A stretch of DNA of 64,000 nt, taken from NCBI GenBank assembly GCA_028285265.1, contig JANQPX010000013.1, positions 221,617 through 285,616 on the forward strand, given 5' to 3'. Shown in pieces: positions 24,850-33,233 of this stretch (its first letter is position 1; the number at the start of each line of letters is the position of its first letter). The stretch is from Geminicoccaceae bacterium (GTDB lineage Bacteria > Pseudomonadota > Alphaproteobacteria > Geminicoccales > Geminicoccaceae). A model generated the notes under the pieces. It made no database searches, had not been told where the DNA came from, and saw nothing but the letters and a program-made list of their open reading frames with translations. Made by a program: the position numbers and the translations under genes.

Positions 24850-25254
24850 TCAGAAATTGCTCGACCGGCTGCGGAAATCCGTTACGACGTCCCGCTCATC
24901 GAATTTGAGAATCAGGGTGGTCATGCGCGATGTCTGCTCAAAGCCCGACGACGCGCTGCCTGCCCCGGCAAGAAGGATCGACCAGGCACTGTAGTTCGCG
25001 GAGTCTTGCGTCACCGTCGCCGCCCGCTGATACGACCAGACTTCCTGTCCATCACCGTCAATGGTCGTGACATTCGGCGCACCGAACGCCTGGAGGATAT
25101 CGGCCTGAGTGGTTTCACCGACCTGCACTTGCATCTGCACATTCCCGTGGGTGAGGTCATTATCCTGGGCCGTGATCGGCCCGGATGGAGCATGGGATGT
25201 GCATGCCCCGAGCGTTGTCGCCAAAACAAGTGTAAGGATTAAGGGTCTCATCAT
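24850..25254 (-). CDS. Lipoprotein with SmpA/OmlA-like (BamE-like) fold
   Basis: This 134-residue protein has the lipobox LGAC (lipidated Cys at about residue 17). The mature part contains VQVGETTQADILQAFGAPN, the GxTxxxVxxxLGxPxxx pattern of SmpA/BamE-type domains, followed by DGDGQEVWSYQRA and a beta strand ILKFDERDVVTDF. BamE itself is part of outer-membrane assembly; this is a related small lipoprotein, not clearly BamE. I chose the ATG at 25254 (tandem ATG, GGGGA upstream), since earlier in-frame residues do not form a signal peptide. Confidence 0.82.
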   Translation of the reverse strand: MMRPLILTLVLATTLGACTSHAPSGPITAQDNDLTHGNVQMQVQVGETTQADILQAFGAPNVTTIDGDGQEVWSYQRAATVTQDSANYSAWSILLAGAGSASSGFEQTSRMTTLILKFDERDVVTDFRSRSSNF

Positions 25255-25462
25255 GAATTGTCCCCGCATGGATGGTTTCCTTGATGACCCTTCCCTCCTA
25301 AACGCCGCGACTTGAACAACAACTGAACGCCATCGAGGAAGCGATGGCGACGGCGTGGCAATTGCACGCATTGCTCGGGCGCCGGCAATAACCAACTTCA
25401 ATTTGGTATCTGCGTATCTCATGGCCCCTTGCCGATAGAGAGGCACCAAATAGGTGAAGACG

Positions 25463-25951
25463 ATGCAGGTAAAGAAGACCGAGCTTGCCGCCTCCAGCGC
25501 CTTGCACGCGCGTCGAGCACCCGGCGATTTCCTGGACTGCTACACCGTTGATGCGACCATGTCGGTACGCGACGCCGCCGACATCATCACCGACTTTCCC
25601 TCTTGGGCGCGGATGTTGCTGGTCGTTCGACGGATCGTGACCACGCCGTTTGGCCTCGACAACGATGGCCCTGCAGCGGCGGATCGCGTGGGCATCTTTC
25701 CGGTGGAATCGGAAACGGGCTACGAGCTCATCGCAGGCTTTGACGACAAACACCTCGATTTCCGCGTGTCGGTGCTCTCGGATGACGAGACGATCAGCTT
25801 GGCCACCTGGGTGGCACCCCATAATCTCGGCGGACGCCTGTACCTAACAGCCATCATGCCGTTTCACGTCGCGATCGCCCGTGATGCGCTTGCACGCGTC
25901 GGGCGGGAGGATCACCACCTGCGAAGACTGCATCAGCCGAGATCGGTCTGA
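25463..25951 (+). CDS. DUF2867 family protein
   Basis: This 162-residue cytoplasmic protein matches the DUF2867 family by its later strands: GIFPVESETGYELIAGFDDKHLDFRVSVL, then ISLATWVAPHNLGGRLYLTAIMPFHVAIARDAL. The fold is related to START/SRPBCC-like hydrophobic ligand binders. The N-terminal half FLDCYTVDATMSVRDAADIITDFPSWARMLL is also family-like. I prefer the ATG at 25463; a GTG at 25454 is also in frame. It stands alone, divergent from the lipoprotein pair. No substrate known. Confidence 0.85.
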   Translation: MQVKKTELAASSALHARRAPGDFLDCYTVDATMSVRDAADIITDFPSWARMLLVVRRIVTTPFGLDNDGPAAADRVGIFPVESETGYELIAGFDDKHLDFRVSVLSDDETISLATWVAPHNLGGRLYLTAIMPFHVAIARDALARVGREDHHLRRLHQPRSV

Positions 25952-26096
25952 GGTCGCGGCCAAGAAGATCGAACAATCCATATCCCCGCGCCATCGCGCG
26001 CGCCAAGACGTGGGCCTATTGCGTCTCAAAGAGACCCGCTCACGTCCATGACGATGTCCGGTCGTTCGGGCGAGCCTCGCTCTATCAAGGATCCTC

Positions 26097-26849
26097 TTAG
26101 GTCCGCAGCGCCGGCAGGCCTACGCCCGTCGCCTCAAATCCACCGTCCGCCGCGATCGTCTGGCCGGTAATGTAGCTCGCCTCCGGCGTACAAAGAAACG
26201 CGATACATTGCGCAATCTCATTCTCAGTTCCATAGCGATTGAGTGGGATCGCATCATGGTAGGCGTCAATAATCTCCTGGGTATGCACCGCCATCGCCAG
26301 TTTGGTTCTGACGGGGCCGGGACAGACGCAGTTCGCGCGGATGCCAAATTCACCGAGCTCAGCAGCCTGCTGCTTTGTAAGGTGGATGACCGCTGCTTTC
26401 GACGTGCCGTAGGCCACCCGCAAGGTCGATGCGCGAAGGCCGGAAATGGAGGCGACGTTCACAATGCAGCCCTTGGTGTCTTTGAGCGCCGGCAAAGCCG
26501 CTTGCGATACCAAAAAGGTCCCGTCCAGATTGGTTGCCATGACATCACGCCAACGGCTGAAATCCGTCTCGTCAATGGGCCCAAAATCCGCCACGCCGGC
26601 ATTGTTCACCACCGCATCAATCCGGCCGAACGAGGCCAAAACGGCTTTTGTCATATCGGCGACCTGATCGATCTTGGAGATATCAAAATCGAAGGCCTCG
26701 ACGTGGTCCAGCTGATGCGCAGCGGCCTGAAGAGCTTCGAAATCGCGATCCACCATCGCCACTTGCCAACCTTGCTTGACCATCAATTCTGATGTCGCAA
26801 ACCCGATCCCGCGGGCGGCTCCGGTAATCAGCGCAACGCTGTTCGTCAT
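26097..26849 (-). CDS. Short-chain dehydrogenase/reductase
   Basis: This 250-residue NAD(P)-dependent oxidoreductase is of the classical SDR type. The TGAARGIGFA nucleotide motif is near the start, NNAG follows, the catalytic Ser is in NVASISG, and the Tyr-Lys pair is in YGTSKAA. An Asp after the second strand (MVDRDFEAL) suggests NAD preference. The C-terminus YITGQTIAADGGFEATG is standard. The substrate is unknown. The convergent-oriented DUF2867 gene ends before it, and a LysR gene on the same strand lies upstream. Confidence 0.93.
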   Translation of the reverse strand: MTNSVALITGAARGIGFATSELMVKQGWQVAMVDRDFEALQAAAHQLDHVEAFDFDISKIDQVADMTKAVLASFGRIDAVVNNAGVADFGPIDETDFSRWRDVMATNLDGTFLVSQAALPALKDTKGCIVNVASISGLRASTLRVAYGTSKAAVIHLTKQQAAELGEFGIRANCVCPGPVRTKLAMAVHTQEIIDAYHDAIPLNRYGTENEIAQCIAFLCTPEASYITGQTIAADGGFEATGVGLPALRT

Positions 26850-26942
26850 GGCATTCGTTCACTTTCGTTTCGTTCGTGGATCGATATCCGCATACCGCCC
26901 CCTAGCCTGTCGACAACGGGCTCTGTGCGTCTCCCATTGCCC

Positions 26943-27851
26943 CTAAGGCGCGTTCCAGATCGGCGCCTTACCAATGCGCTCTAGCAAGAAGTCGATGAAC
27001 ACCCTCACTTTGACCGTCAGGACATTGGTTCGGGGATAGGCGAGCCACAATACCGTGCGATCATCCACCTGATAATCTGGCAGCACATGGACAAGCGAAC
27101 GATTGGCGAGCTCTTGATAGACGCTCCAACGAGAGTTGATCGAGATACCTGCCCCGGCCATGGTGGCGATCTTCTGACTGTGGCCGTCGTCGATGGTCAG
27201 ACGACACCCAGCGCCTTGGGGATCGAACAACGCCTTGTCGCCGTTTCGGCTAACCAGTGTCCTCGGTGATTGATCCTTGAACGCGATCAGTTTGTGCGAG
27301 GTCAGGTCATCCGGCTCCATGGGCGTCCCATGTTTTTCAAGATAGCTCGGCGACGCGCAAAGGAATCGCTGGTCATCCGCAAGTTTCCGGCAGATCAAAC
27401 TGGAGTCCTCAAGCGGTGCGCTGCGCAGCGCCAGATCGAAGCTGCCCTCGATCAAGTCGAATTGTGTATCGGACAGCTTCAGATCGAGGCGAATCCCGGG
27501 ATGACGCTCAAGAAATTCAGGTAAGATCGGCGCGATGTAGAGTTGGGCGAAACTACTTGGGGCAGCAAAACGCAGCATGCCTGACGCTGTCGAGCTCTCA
27601 AGTCCAAGCACCGCGCGGGCCGCACGCTCCTGGGCCAGGATCTCTTTTGCATAGGCAAGAAACTCTTCACCCTCGACCGACAGGGCAACCTTGCGCGTCG
27701 AGCGGTGCAGCAAGTCCGCACCCAGCTCGTTTTCCAGCTTGGCGAGCTTGGCACTGGCAACAGCGGGAGCCATGCCGAGCTGCCGACCAGCCGCACTGAT
27801 ATTGCGTTTTTCAGCCGCCAGCACAAAAAGCCGGACGCTTTGCGTGTCCAT
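26943..27851 (-). CDS. LysR-family transcriptional regulator
   Basis: This 302-residue regulator has the N-terminal HTH (FVLAAEKRNISAAGRQLGMAPAVASAKLAKLENELGADLLHRSTRKVALSVEG is the family pattern, written here as one motif of normal LysR form) and a C-terminal co-inducer domain. The chosen start is the ATG at 27851. It is divergent from the DUF1330 gene, 113 bases away, and upstream of an SDR gene on its own strand. By LysR convention it may control the divergent DUF1330-SDR genes. The effector is unknown. Confidence 0.92.
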   Translation of the reverse strand: MDTQSVRLFVLAAEKRNISAAGRQLGMAPAVASAKLAKLENELGADLLHRSTRKVALSVEGEEFLAYAKEILAQERAARAVLGLESSTASGMLRFAAPSSFAQLYIAPILPEFLERHPGIRLDLKLSDTQFDLIEGSFDLALRSAPLEDSSLICRKLADDQRFLCASPSYLEKHGTPMEPDDLTSHKLIAFKDQSPRTLVSRNGDKALFDPQGAGCRLTIDDGHSQKIATMAGAGISINSRWSVYQELANRSLVHVLPDYQVDDRTVLWLAYPRTNVLTVKVRVFIDFLLERIGKAPIWNAP

Positions 27852-27964
27852 GTCATTATGTCCAAAATACGAATTCTGAAACAAGAAATCAGCCATTTAT
27901 ATGGATTTTTCAAGGTTTATCTTGGGGAAGTTGCCGCAATCACCGACAGATCTTGGGAAAGACC

Positions 27965-28267
27965 ATGACCTATTATTCCGTTCTCGCCGTCACCCCGACC
28001 ACCGAAGACTGGATTCCCGACTATATCGGTCCGGCCAATAGGCTGGTCGCGAAGCATGGCGGGCGATACCTGGCCCGGACAGCCAATCACGAACAGCTCG
28101 AAGGCGACGCCCAAGGGGCTGCCTTGCGTATCATTCTAGAGTGGCCATCAAAGGAAGCCGCCCTGGCGTTTATGAACGATCCTGACTATGTACCCCATCT
28201 CGAGGCACGGACCGCTGGTTCGACGAGCTATCATTTCCTGATTGAAGGTAAGGACGACCTTGCCTAA
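27965..28267 (+). CDS. DUF1330 family protein
   Basis: This 100-residue ferredoxin-like alpha/beta protein of the DUF1330 (NIPSNAP-like) family starts at the ATG at 27965. Characteristic parts are YYSVLAVTPTTEDWIPDYIGPANRLVAKHGGRYLART, the strand AALRIILEWPSKEAALAFMNDPDYVPHLEAR and a final HFLIEG. DUF1330 proteins are small dimeric stress or catabolism-associated factors without an assigned reaction. The ATG is preceded by a weak GGGAAAG. An SDR gene and a second DUF1330 gene follow on the same strand. Confidence 0.88.
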   Translation: MTYYSVLAVTPTTEDWIPDYIGPANRLVAKHGGRYLARTANHEQLEGDAQGAALRIILEWPSKEAALAFMNDPDYVPHLEARTAGSTSYHFLIEGKDDLA

Positions 28268-28381
28268 GCGGCGTTCGCGACGTCCGTCTACGAAACCCGA
28301 ACCATCCCTTTGTGCTGGGCTGGTGTTTCCGTGCTAGGAAGCCAGCCAGCGTTTTGACGTTTTGATCGAGGACCTATCATC

Positions 28382-29191
28382 ATGGCGAAGACCATTCTAT
28401 TGACCGGGGCGACCGATGGTATCGGGCTGGAGACGGCAAAAAAGCTGGTTTCAGCGGGCCATGAGGTGCTGCTGCACGGTCGAAATCCCAATAAACTGAA
28501 GGATGTCGAACAAGCGCTCAAACAGATGGGCGGCGCTGGAAAGGTCCATTGTTACGAGGCGGATCTCTCCCGCATGGTCGAGGTGGATGCGTTGGCCAAC
28601 GCGGTTGCCGAAAATCATGCCAAGCTTGATGCCTTGATCAACAATGCCGGCATTTTGAAGATGGCCAATCCGATAACCGACGACGGCCTGGATGTGCGCT
28701 TTGTCGTCAACACACTCGCACCCTATTGGCTGACCAAGCGCCTTTTGCCGTTGCTGGGCAGCTCGGGGCGGGTCATCAACCTGTCATCAGCAGCACAGGC
28801 GCCCGTCGATCTGGCTGCGTTAGCAGGACAAAGGCGCCTTGACGACATGGCGGCTTATGCGCAGAGCAAGCTTGCGATCACCATGTGGTCGCAACATCTG
28901 GCGAAGGCAGAAGAGGGCAGCGGCCCCGTCATCATCGCTGTGAATCCGGGCTCCTTGCTCGGCAGCAAAATGGTGCGCGAGGGTTTTGGCGTGGCAGGTG
29001 GCGATCTCAGCGTCGGTGCGACCATCCTGACACGGGCCGCGCTGGATGAAGATTTTGCCTCCGCTTCCGGCAAGTATTTCGACAATGATCAAGGTCGGTT
29101 CGCCTCACCCCATCCCGATGCGCTCGTGCCTGAAAAGGTCGAGAGCGTCGTGCAGGCCATCGAGGACCTCTTGGCAAAACTCGTACACTAG
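28382..29191 (+). CDS. Short-chain dehydrogenase/reductase
   Basis: This 269-residue SDR has the cofactor motif TGATDGIGLETA, NNAG in ALINNAGIL, the catalytic Ser in INLSSAAQAPVD and YAQSKLA with Tyr and Lys. The C-terminal half is of the retinol-dehydrogenase/WWOX-like type (GSLLGSKMVREGFG, DQGRFASPHPDAL). An Arg after the second strand (LHGRNPNKL) suggests NADP. Substrate unknown. It sits between two DUF1330 genes. Confidence 0.92.
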   Translation: MAKTILLTGATDGIGLETAKKLVSAGHEVLLHGRNPNKLKDVEQALKQMGGAGKVHCYEADLSRMVEVDALANAVAENHAKLDALINNAGILKMANPITDDGLDVRFVVNTLAPYWLTKRLLPLLGSSGRVINLSSAAQAPVDLAALAGQRRLDDMAAYAQSKLAITMWSQHLAKAEEGSGPVIIAVNPGSLLGSKMVREGFGVAGGDLSVGATILTRAALDEDFASASGKYFDNDQGRFASPHPDALVPEKVESVVQAIEDLLAKLVH

Positions 29192-29544
29192 GATCGCGCA
29201 TGCCCTGAATACCGCGGTTAGCAAGGCGCGATCACATGGCGACCCGATCGAATCTGTGCTGAGATGACCGCACAATCACAGGGGGGACACGGGCGGTGAC
29301 GGGCAACACGTCAAGACCGGTCTATTTCGTCGCAAGCCATAAGGTTCTCGACAGAAAGACGCTGAATGACATCTACGTGCCGAAGGCTGTCGATTGCCTG
29401 AAGAAATTCGATGTCGAGATTCTGGCGGTCAACGAGCATGTGGAGGTGGTCGAGGGACAGACGGGCCATGATCGCCTGGTCATCCTGCGCTTTCCATCAC
29501 GGGAAGAAGCGCTCCGCTGATATCACTCTGCCGAATATCAATCG

Positions 29545-30606
29545 ATGATCAATCTTCGCCTCGATTCGGTTGAGGGGGTTTTGTTGCTGGCGGAAGGCCT
29601 TTTGCCTGAAGACTTGGCGGCCGCAGAGCCGATGACAGCCTCGGCACCGCCATCCGGTCATGTGGCGCCGCCCATGCCGGCAGCGGCCGCGCCGCCGATC
29701 ACGCCGGGCGCAGCTGACAGTTTTCGCTCCGGCGAACTAACCACGACCGGGTTCGAGGGCTGGTCAGAAGAGATCATGCGGGAGTTTCAAAACAACAAGT
29801 ACAATGGCGAGATCGGCACGGATCTGGTCTTCGAAAATGACAGCGTGCGGGTCTGGCACATGACCTTGCAGCCCGGCGAAATGATGCCGGTGCACCGCCA
29901 TGTTCTTACCTATTTTTGGACCGCGCTCACCCCTGGCCGCTTCCTCCAGCGCACCTATGATGGCACCACCTATGAAAGCGACTATCAGGCGGGCCTGACC
30001 CATTTCTACGATGTCGGCTGGAACGAATTCGCGCTGCACAATCTGGAAAATGTCGGCCATACCACCATGGTCTTCTGTGCGGTCGAGCTGAAAAAAGAGA
30101 GCAAGAATCTGCCGCTCACGCTTCACAATTGTCGACCGACATGGGGTCCAGCGGCACCGGTCGCAGCGACAGCTCCGCAAAACGGAACTTTTGCCGACAA
30201 TTTCCGCTCGGGCGAGCTGGTGACATCGGGCTTTCAGGGCTGGTCAGAGGCGATCAAGCAGGAATTCAAAACGAACGACCTCAATGGCCGCATCGGCACG
30301 GATCTGGTCTTTGAGAACGACCGTGTCCGCGTCTGGCACATGACCTTACAGCCCGGCGAAAAGATGCCGGTCCACCGTCACGTCCTCACCTATTTCTGGA
30401 CAGCCATCACCCCTGGCCGCTTCCTCCAGCGCACCTATGACGGCACCACCTATGAAAGTGACTATGAGGCCGGACTCACCCATTTTTATGATGTCGGCCC
30501 TGGCGACTTTGCGCTGCACAATCTCGAAAATGTCGGCCATACCACCATGAACTTTTGTGCCGTCGAGCTGAAGAAAGAAAGTCATAATCCGCCGCTGCCG
30601 GTCTAG
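29545..30606 (+). CDS. Tandem cupin protein (downstream part of the interrupted fusion)
   Basis: From the ATG at 29545 this 353-residue reading frame has a Pro/Ala-rich linker (residues 30-58) and two near-identical cupin domains, residues 59-190 and 219-350. Each has GTDLVFENDxVRVWHMTLQPGE, PVHRHVLTYFW (the metal-ligand HxH, with an aromatic replacing the usual Glu), and HNLENVGHTTM, FCAVELKKES. The DNA of the two copies is highly similar. Whether this part is translated separately is not known; no strong ribosome binding site precedes 29545. Cupins of this paired kind may be dioxygenases or binding proteins. Confidence 0.6.
   Translation: MINLRLDSVEGVLLLAEGLLPEDLAAAEPMTASAPPSGHVAPPMPAAAAPPITPGAADSFRSGELTTTGFEGWSEEIMREFQNNKYNGEIGTDLVFENDSVRVWHMTLQPGEMMPVHRHVLTYFWTALTPGRFLQRTYDGTTYESDYQAGLTHFYDVGWNEFALHNLENVGHTTMVFCAVELKKESKNLPLTLHNCRPTWGPAAPVAATAPQNGTFADNFRSGELVTSGFQGWSEAIKQEFKTNDLNGRIGTDLVFENDRVRVWHMTLQPGEKMPVHRHVLTYFWTAITPGRFLQRTYDGTTYESDYEAGLTHFYDVGPGDFALHNLENVGHTTMNFCAVELKKESHNPPLPV
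29719..30603 (+). repeat. 480-base tandem duplication (cupin domain)
   Basis: The cupin-coding unit at 29719 recurs at 30199, exactly 480 bases (160 codons) later, in frame. Long blocks match, for example the coding stretch for LQRTYDGTTYESDY. The linker between them is the least conserved part. The similarity at the DNA level suggests a recent in-frame duplication. Confidence 0.8.
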
Positions 30607-30695
30607 ACCATCACACGATACTTCTGCCGAACGTCCCGATGTGGCACCGCTGGGCCAGATCAGCGTTCCCCTTTCATGCGAGACGCGCGAAAGGC

Positions 30696-30730
30696 CGAGG
30701 CTGGCCTTGGCCTCGCTGACACTTTCTTGT
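30696..30730 (+). terminator. Possible terminator after the bicupin gene
   Basis: CGAGGC (30696-30701) and GCCTCG (30710-30715) form a six-base stem with an eight-base loop, followed by CTGACACTTTCTTGT, weakly T-rich. It lies about 90 bases downstream of the bicupin stop. Confidence 0.3.
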
Positions 30731-30835
30731 CCGTTCTTCGACACATCCGTGATGCGCCGGGAATGGGCAACACCTAGGGCTCTCTCTCAGCACCGCCAAT
30801 TCCCGCCATCACGCCCGTCTCAACATCCATGATGG

Positions 30836-30864
30836 CCAATAAAGGCCTAGCAACGAGCGGCCTT
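30836..30864 (-). terminator. Possible terminator after the binding-protein gene
   Basis: AAGGCC (30842-30847) and GGCCTT (30859-30864) form a six-base-pair stem that begins within the stop codon of the binding-protein gene. On the minus strand it is followed by TATTGG. The stem is short and the T run weak. Confidence 0.4.
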
Positions 30865-32110
30865 AATTGCAGATGGGCACATCACGGCCGACCTCGCCGA
30901 GAGCCAAAAACTCATCGCGCGGAAAGCCGAGGGTCTGATTGACACCAGGGATCACCTTGATGAGCTGGTTTTGCAGATTGCCGCCCTCACCTTCCACAAC
31001 CTCGGTCAGGAAGATGTTGGCGATACCATTCCGGTTTTCATCCAGGGTGACGGTGCCCGTCGGCGAAATGAGTTCGAGAGTGGAGAGGGCCTCCCTAAAG
31101 GCGGTCTGACCGTCCGAGAGGTCGCCGTCGACCGCGTTCAGGGCCTCAATCATCGCCTTGGTCGCGGTGTAGTAGGCTGTTGCGAACAGCGACGGGCTCG
31201 GGAAGCGTTGATCTTCCGGGAAGGTGTCCTGATAGAGCTTCACGAACGCCTGCCAGGTCGGATCGTCCCAACTATCCGCCTGCGGTCCGGCGGACGGCGT
31301 TCCGATCAGCGCTTGTTTGGCTGATCCCTTCTGCGACAGGATCGTCTGATCGACGGTGATCGATCCGGCGATGAAGGGCGTTTCACCGCCGGCCTGCTGA
31401 TATTGGTTGAGGAAGTTGACGGCATCGCCGCCACCAAGACCAACCCAAATGGCGTCGATATCATCAGGAAGGGCTGCGATGATCGAGCCGTAGTCCTTTT
31501 GTCCGATCGGCACCCAGAAACGCTCGGTTACCTCGCCGCCGGCAGCACAAAACTCGGAGAGAAAACCGAAGATCATGGTGTAGGGAAAGGAGTAATCCTC
31601 ACCGAGGGTGGCAATGCGTTTATAGCCCTTTTCCTCAACGACATAGGTGCCTAGGCCGGCCATCCACTGGGCGCCGTCTGTTGAGAACCGGAAGAAGTTC
31701 TCGGCGGGATCACGAAGGGTGGTGTCTTGGGCGGCAGACGAGCCGTTGATGAACGTCGTCTGTGGCTGCAACTTGGCATAATCCTTCATCGCAAGGCCCT
31801 CGGAGCCCGAGAGCGGACCGATCAGCACGGCGACCTCATCCTGCTCAACCAGTTTTCGTGCTGCGCGAATGGCGCTATCGGGACTGGCATCCGAAGATCC
31901 TTTGATCAACTCGATCGTATAGCCGCCGGCGGCGTATCCAGCCTCCTCCAGCGCAACTTCGATGCCACGCATCGAGTCCTCGCCGAGGACCGTAAAGGCC
32001 CCTTCGAGGGTCGCCAAACCGCCGACTTTGAGAGTGCCCTTGTCCTGAGCAACCGCGTTCGCACTCAAGACGACAAGAACCGTGGTCACGGCCATCGAAA
32101 TACGACGCAT
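30863..32110 (-). CDS. Branched-chain-type ABC substrate-binding protein (orphan)
   Basis: This 415-residue periplasmic binding protein is of the LivK/Peripla_BP_6 type. The signal peptide ends around SANAVAQ. LKVGGLATLEGAFTVLGEDSMRGIEVALEEAGYAAGGYTIELI opens the mature protein, and VAVLIGPLSGSEGLAMKDYA and INGSSAAQDTT follow (family pattern, in order). The ATG at 32110 has GGGAGCG upstream. The ligand may be an amino acid, amide or aromatic acid. No permease or ATPase gene lies nearby, so it is an orphan in this window and must work with a distant transporter or as a sensor. Confidence 0.92.
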   Translation of the reverse strand: MRRISMAVTTVLVVLSANAVAQDKGTLKVGGLATLEGAFTVLGEDSMRGIEVALEEAGYAAGGYTIELIKGSSDASPDSAIRAARKLVEQDEVAVLIGPLSGSEGLAMKDYAKLQPQTTFINGSSAAQDTTLRDPAENFFRFSTDGAQWMAGLGTYVVEEKGYKRIATLGEDYSFPYTMIFGFLSEFCAAGGEVTERFWVPIGQKDYGSIIAALPDDIDAIWVGLGGGDAVNFLNQYQQAGGETPFIAGSITVDQTILSQKGSAKQALIGTPSAGPQADSWDDPTWQAFVKLYQDTFPEDQRFPSPSLFATAYYTATKAMIEALNAVDGDLSDGQTAFREALSTLELISPTGTVTLDENRNGIANIFLTEVVEGEGGNLQNQLIKVIPGVNQTLGFPRDEFLALGEVGRDVPICN

Positions 32111-32259
32111 TATTCGCTCCCTGAATGTCATTGTTATGATGGTCATGAACGCATAAGCGTCCATTGGACACGATACCAAAGACGTAGCGTGATACGTTTT
32201 TTCAGACTGGAAGCAATATCAACCAAAGCCCGATGTTAAGGGGACGGCGCGTTCGGTCC

Positions 32260-33075
32260 CTAACGGTCGCCCAGGCCTTGCATCCAGATGAGGCCGTCGA
32301 CAACCCATTCCGCCGGAATGCTGTGACCACCTGGATGCAGGCAAAGCTCGAGGTCCCTGCCCGACGCACAGTCAGACCAACGCTCACAATCATAGCGGCC
32401 ATGGCGATCACGTCCTTCGGGACGCACACCACATCCGTTCAGCTGCTTCAATAAATCGAAGCCGCTTGGAATCGGCATCGAGTTGTAGATACCCACGCGA
32501 TCGAAGGCGACGACGCGATCGCTTCGCCCGTGGATATGACGAAGATTGACCGGACCGGTGGGACAATGGTCTGGATTGGAGTGCCAAAAGCCGCCGGCGA
32601 TCGGCAAATACGCTCGAAACTGATCACCGGCATAACAGGCGACGTTCCAGACCATGGAGGCGCCGCGCGAGAAACCCGATGCGAGTGTCTGGGACGCGTC
32701 GATCGGCCAGCGCCGACGAACATCGTTCATGACCGCCTTGACGTAGGCGAGCTCATCGCGACCCCGTTCAGCACGCCCCTCCCCGATCTGACGCCAATAG
32801 CCGGTTTGCGCAAAGGGTGCCAAAAAGATGGCACCACGCCTGGTAATGCCATCGACCAGCGCACGATTGCGGAACATGCCCTCGGGCGAACTATTCCAAC
32901 CATGGAAGAAGACAACCAACGGAAGCGGCTTGGTTCCGTCCCAATCGTCGGGCAACTCAGCGAGATAGTACCCCTCATCGACCAGGCAGCGTCCGCCCTC
33001 GCCGCAATCCTCCGCGGTCGCTGCCCATGCGACGACAGAGATCACCATCATGATGCCAAAAGCCAGAATTCGCAT
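32260..33075 (-). CDS. Exported PHB-depolymerase-like esterase
   Basis: This 271-residue alpha/beta hydrolase has an N-terminal signal peptide (residues 1-20, ending WAATA). The nucleophile is in GFSRGAS, preceded by PLPLVVFFHGWNSSPEG (oxyanion-hole strand). The catalytic His is in LCLHPGGHSIPAEW, and an Asp probably in HGRSDRVV. It resembles the polyhydroxybutyrate depolymerase/LpqC family, usually secreted esterases. Cys-rich stretches (EDCGEGGRC and NGCGVRPEG) suggest disulfides. Three ATGs are in frame (33093, 33084, 33075). I chose 33075 because AGGAG lies ten bases upstream. Confidence 0.82.
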   Translation of the reverse strand: MRILAFGIMMVISVVAWAATAEDCGEGGRCLVDEGYYLAELPDDWDGTKPLPLVVFFHGWNSSPEGMFRNRALVDGITRRGAIFLAPFAQTGYWRQIGEGRAERGRDELAYVKAVMNDVRRRWPIDASQTLASGFSRGASMVWNVACYAGDQFRAYLPIAGGFWHSNPDHCPTGPVNLRHIHGRSDRVVAFDRVGIYNSMPIPSGFDLLKQLNGCGVRPEGRDRHGRYDCERWSDCASGRDLELCLHPGGHSIPAEWVVDGLIWMQGLGDR

Positions 33076-33233
33076 GCGCCGCATTCTCCTCATCGCTGCC
33101 TGACCAGCATGGTCGTTCTTCCACCCGAACGACACGGATGGGAGCAGCCACTCGTGCTCAATCCTGCCCATTCCATGACGATCGGCATCTCACAATGCCT
33201 TGAGCAGAGGCGTCGATGCAGACTTGTCTGATC

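Larger units (their letters stand above)
29296..30606 (+). pseudogene. DUF1330-bicupin fusion gene interrupted by an in-frame TGA
   Basis: The reading frame opens at a GTG (29296) with a G-rich ribosome binding site and encodes a DUF1330 domain (codons 1-74). It then meets TGA at 29518-29520. The same frame continues for 361 codons: YHSAEYQS completes the DUF1330 domain, a Pro/Ala linker follows, and then two cupin domains about 160 residues apart. The TGA occupies the position that is normally Trp in the DUF1330 motif (W-Y-x-S-x-E-Y-Q), so a TGG-to-TGA change explains it. An in-frame ATG at 29545 would give a 353-residue bicupin on its own. Nonsense mutation, sequencing error or read-through are possible; nearby genes use TGA as stop. 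Confidence 0.75.

Noticed and set aside
29518..29520. TGA read as Trp (alternative genetic code) or as selenocysteine
   Set aside because: Several intact genes in this window end with TGA, so a reassigned code is unlikely. The position is normally Trp, not Cys, and no downstream selenocysteine-insertion-like hairpin was noticed.
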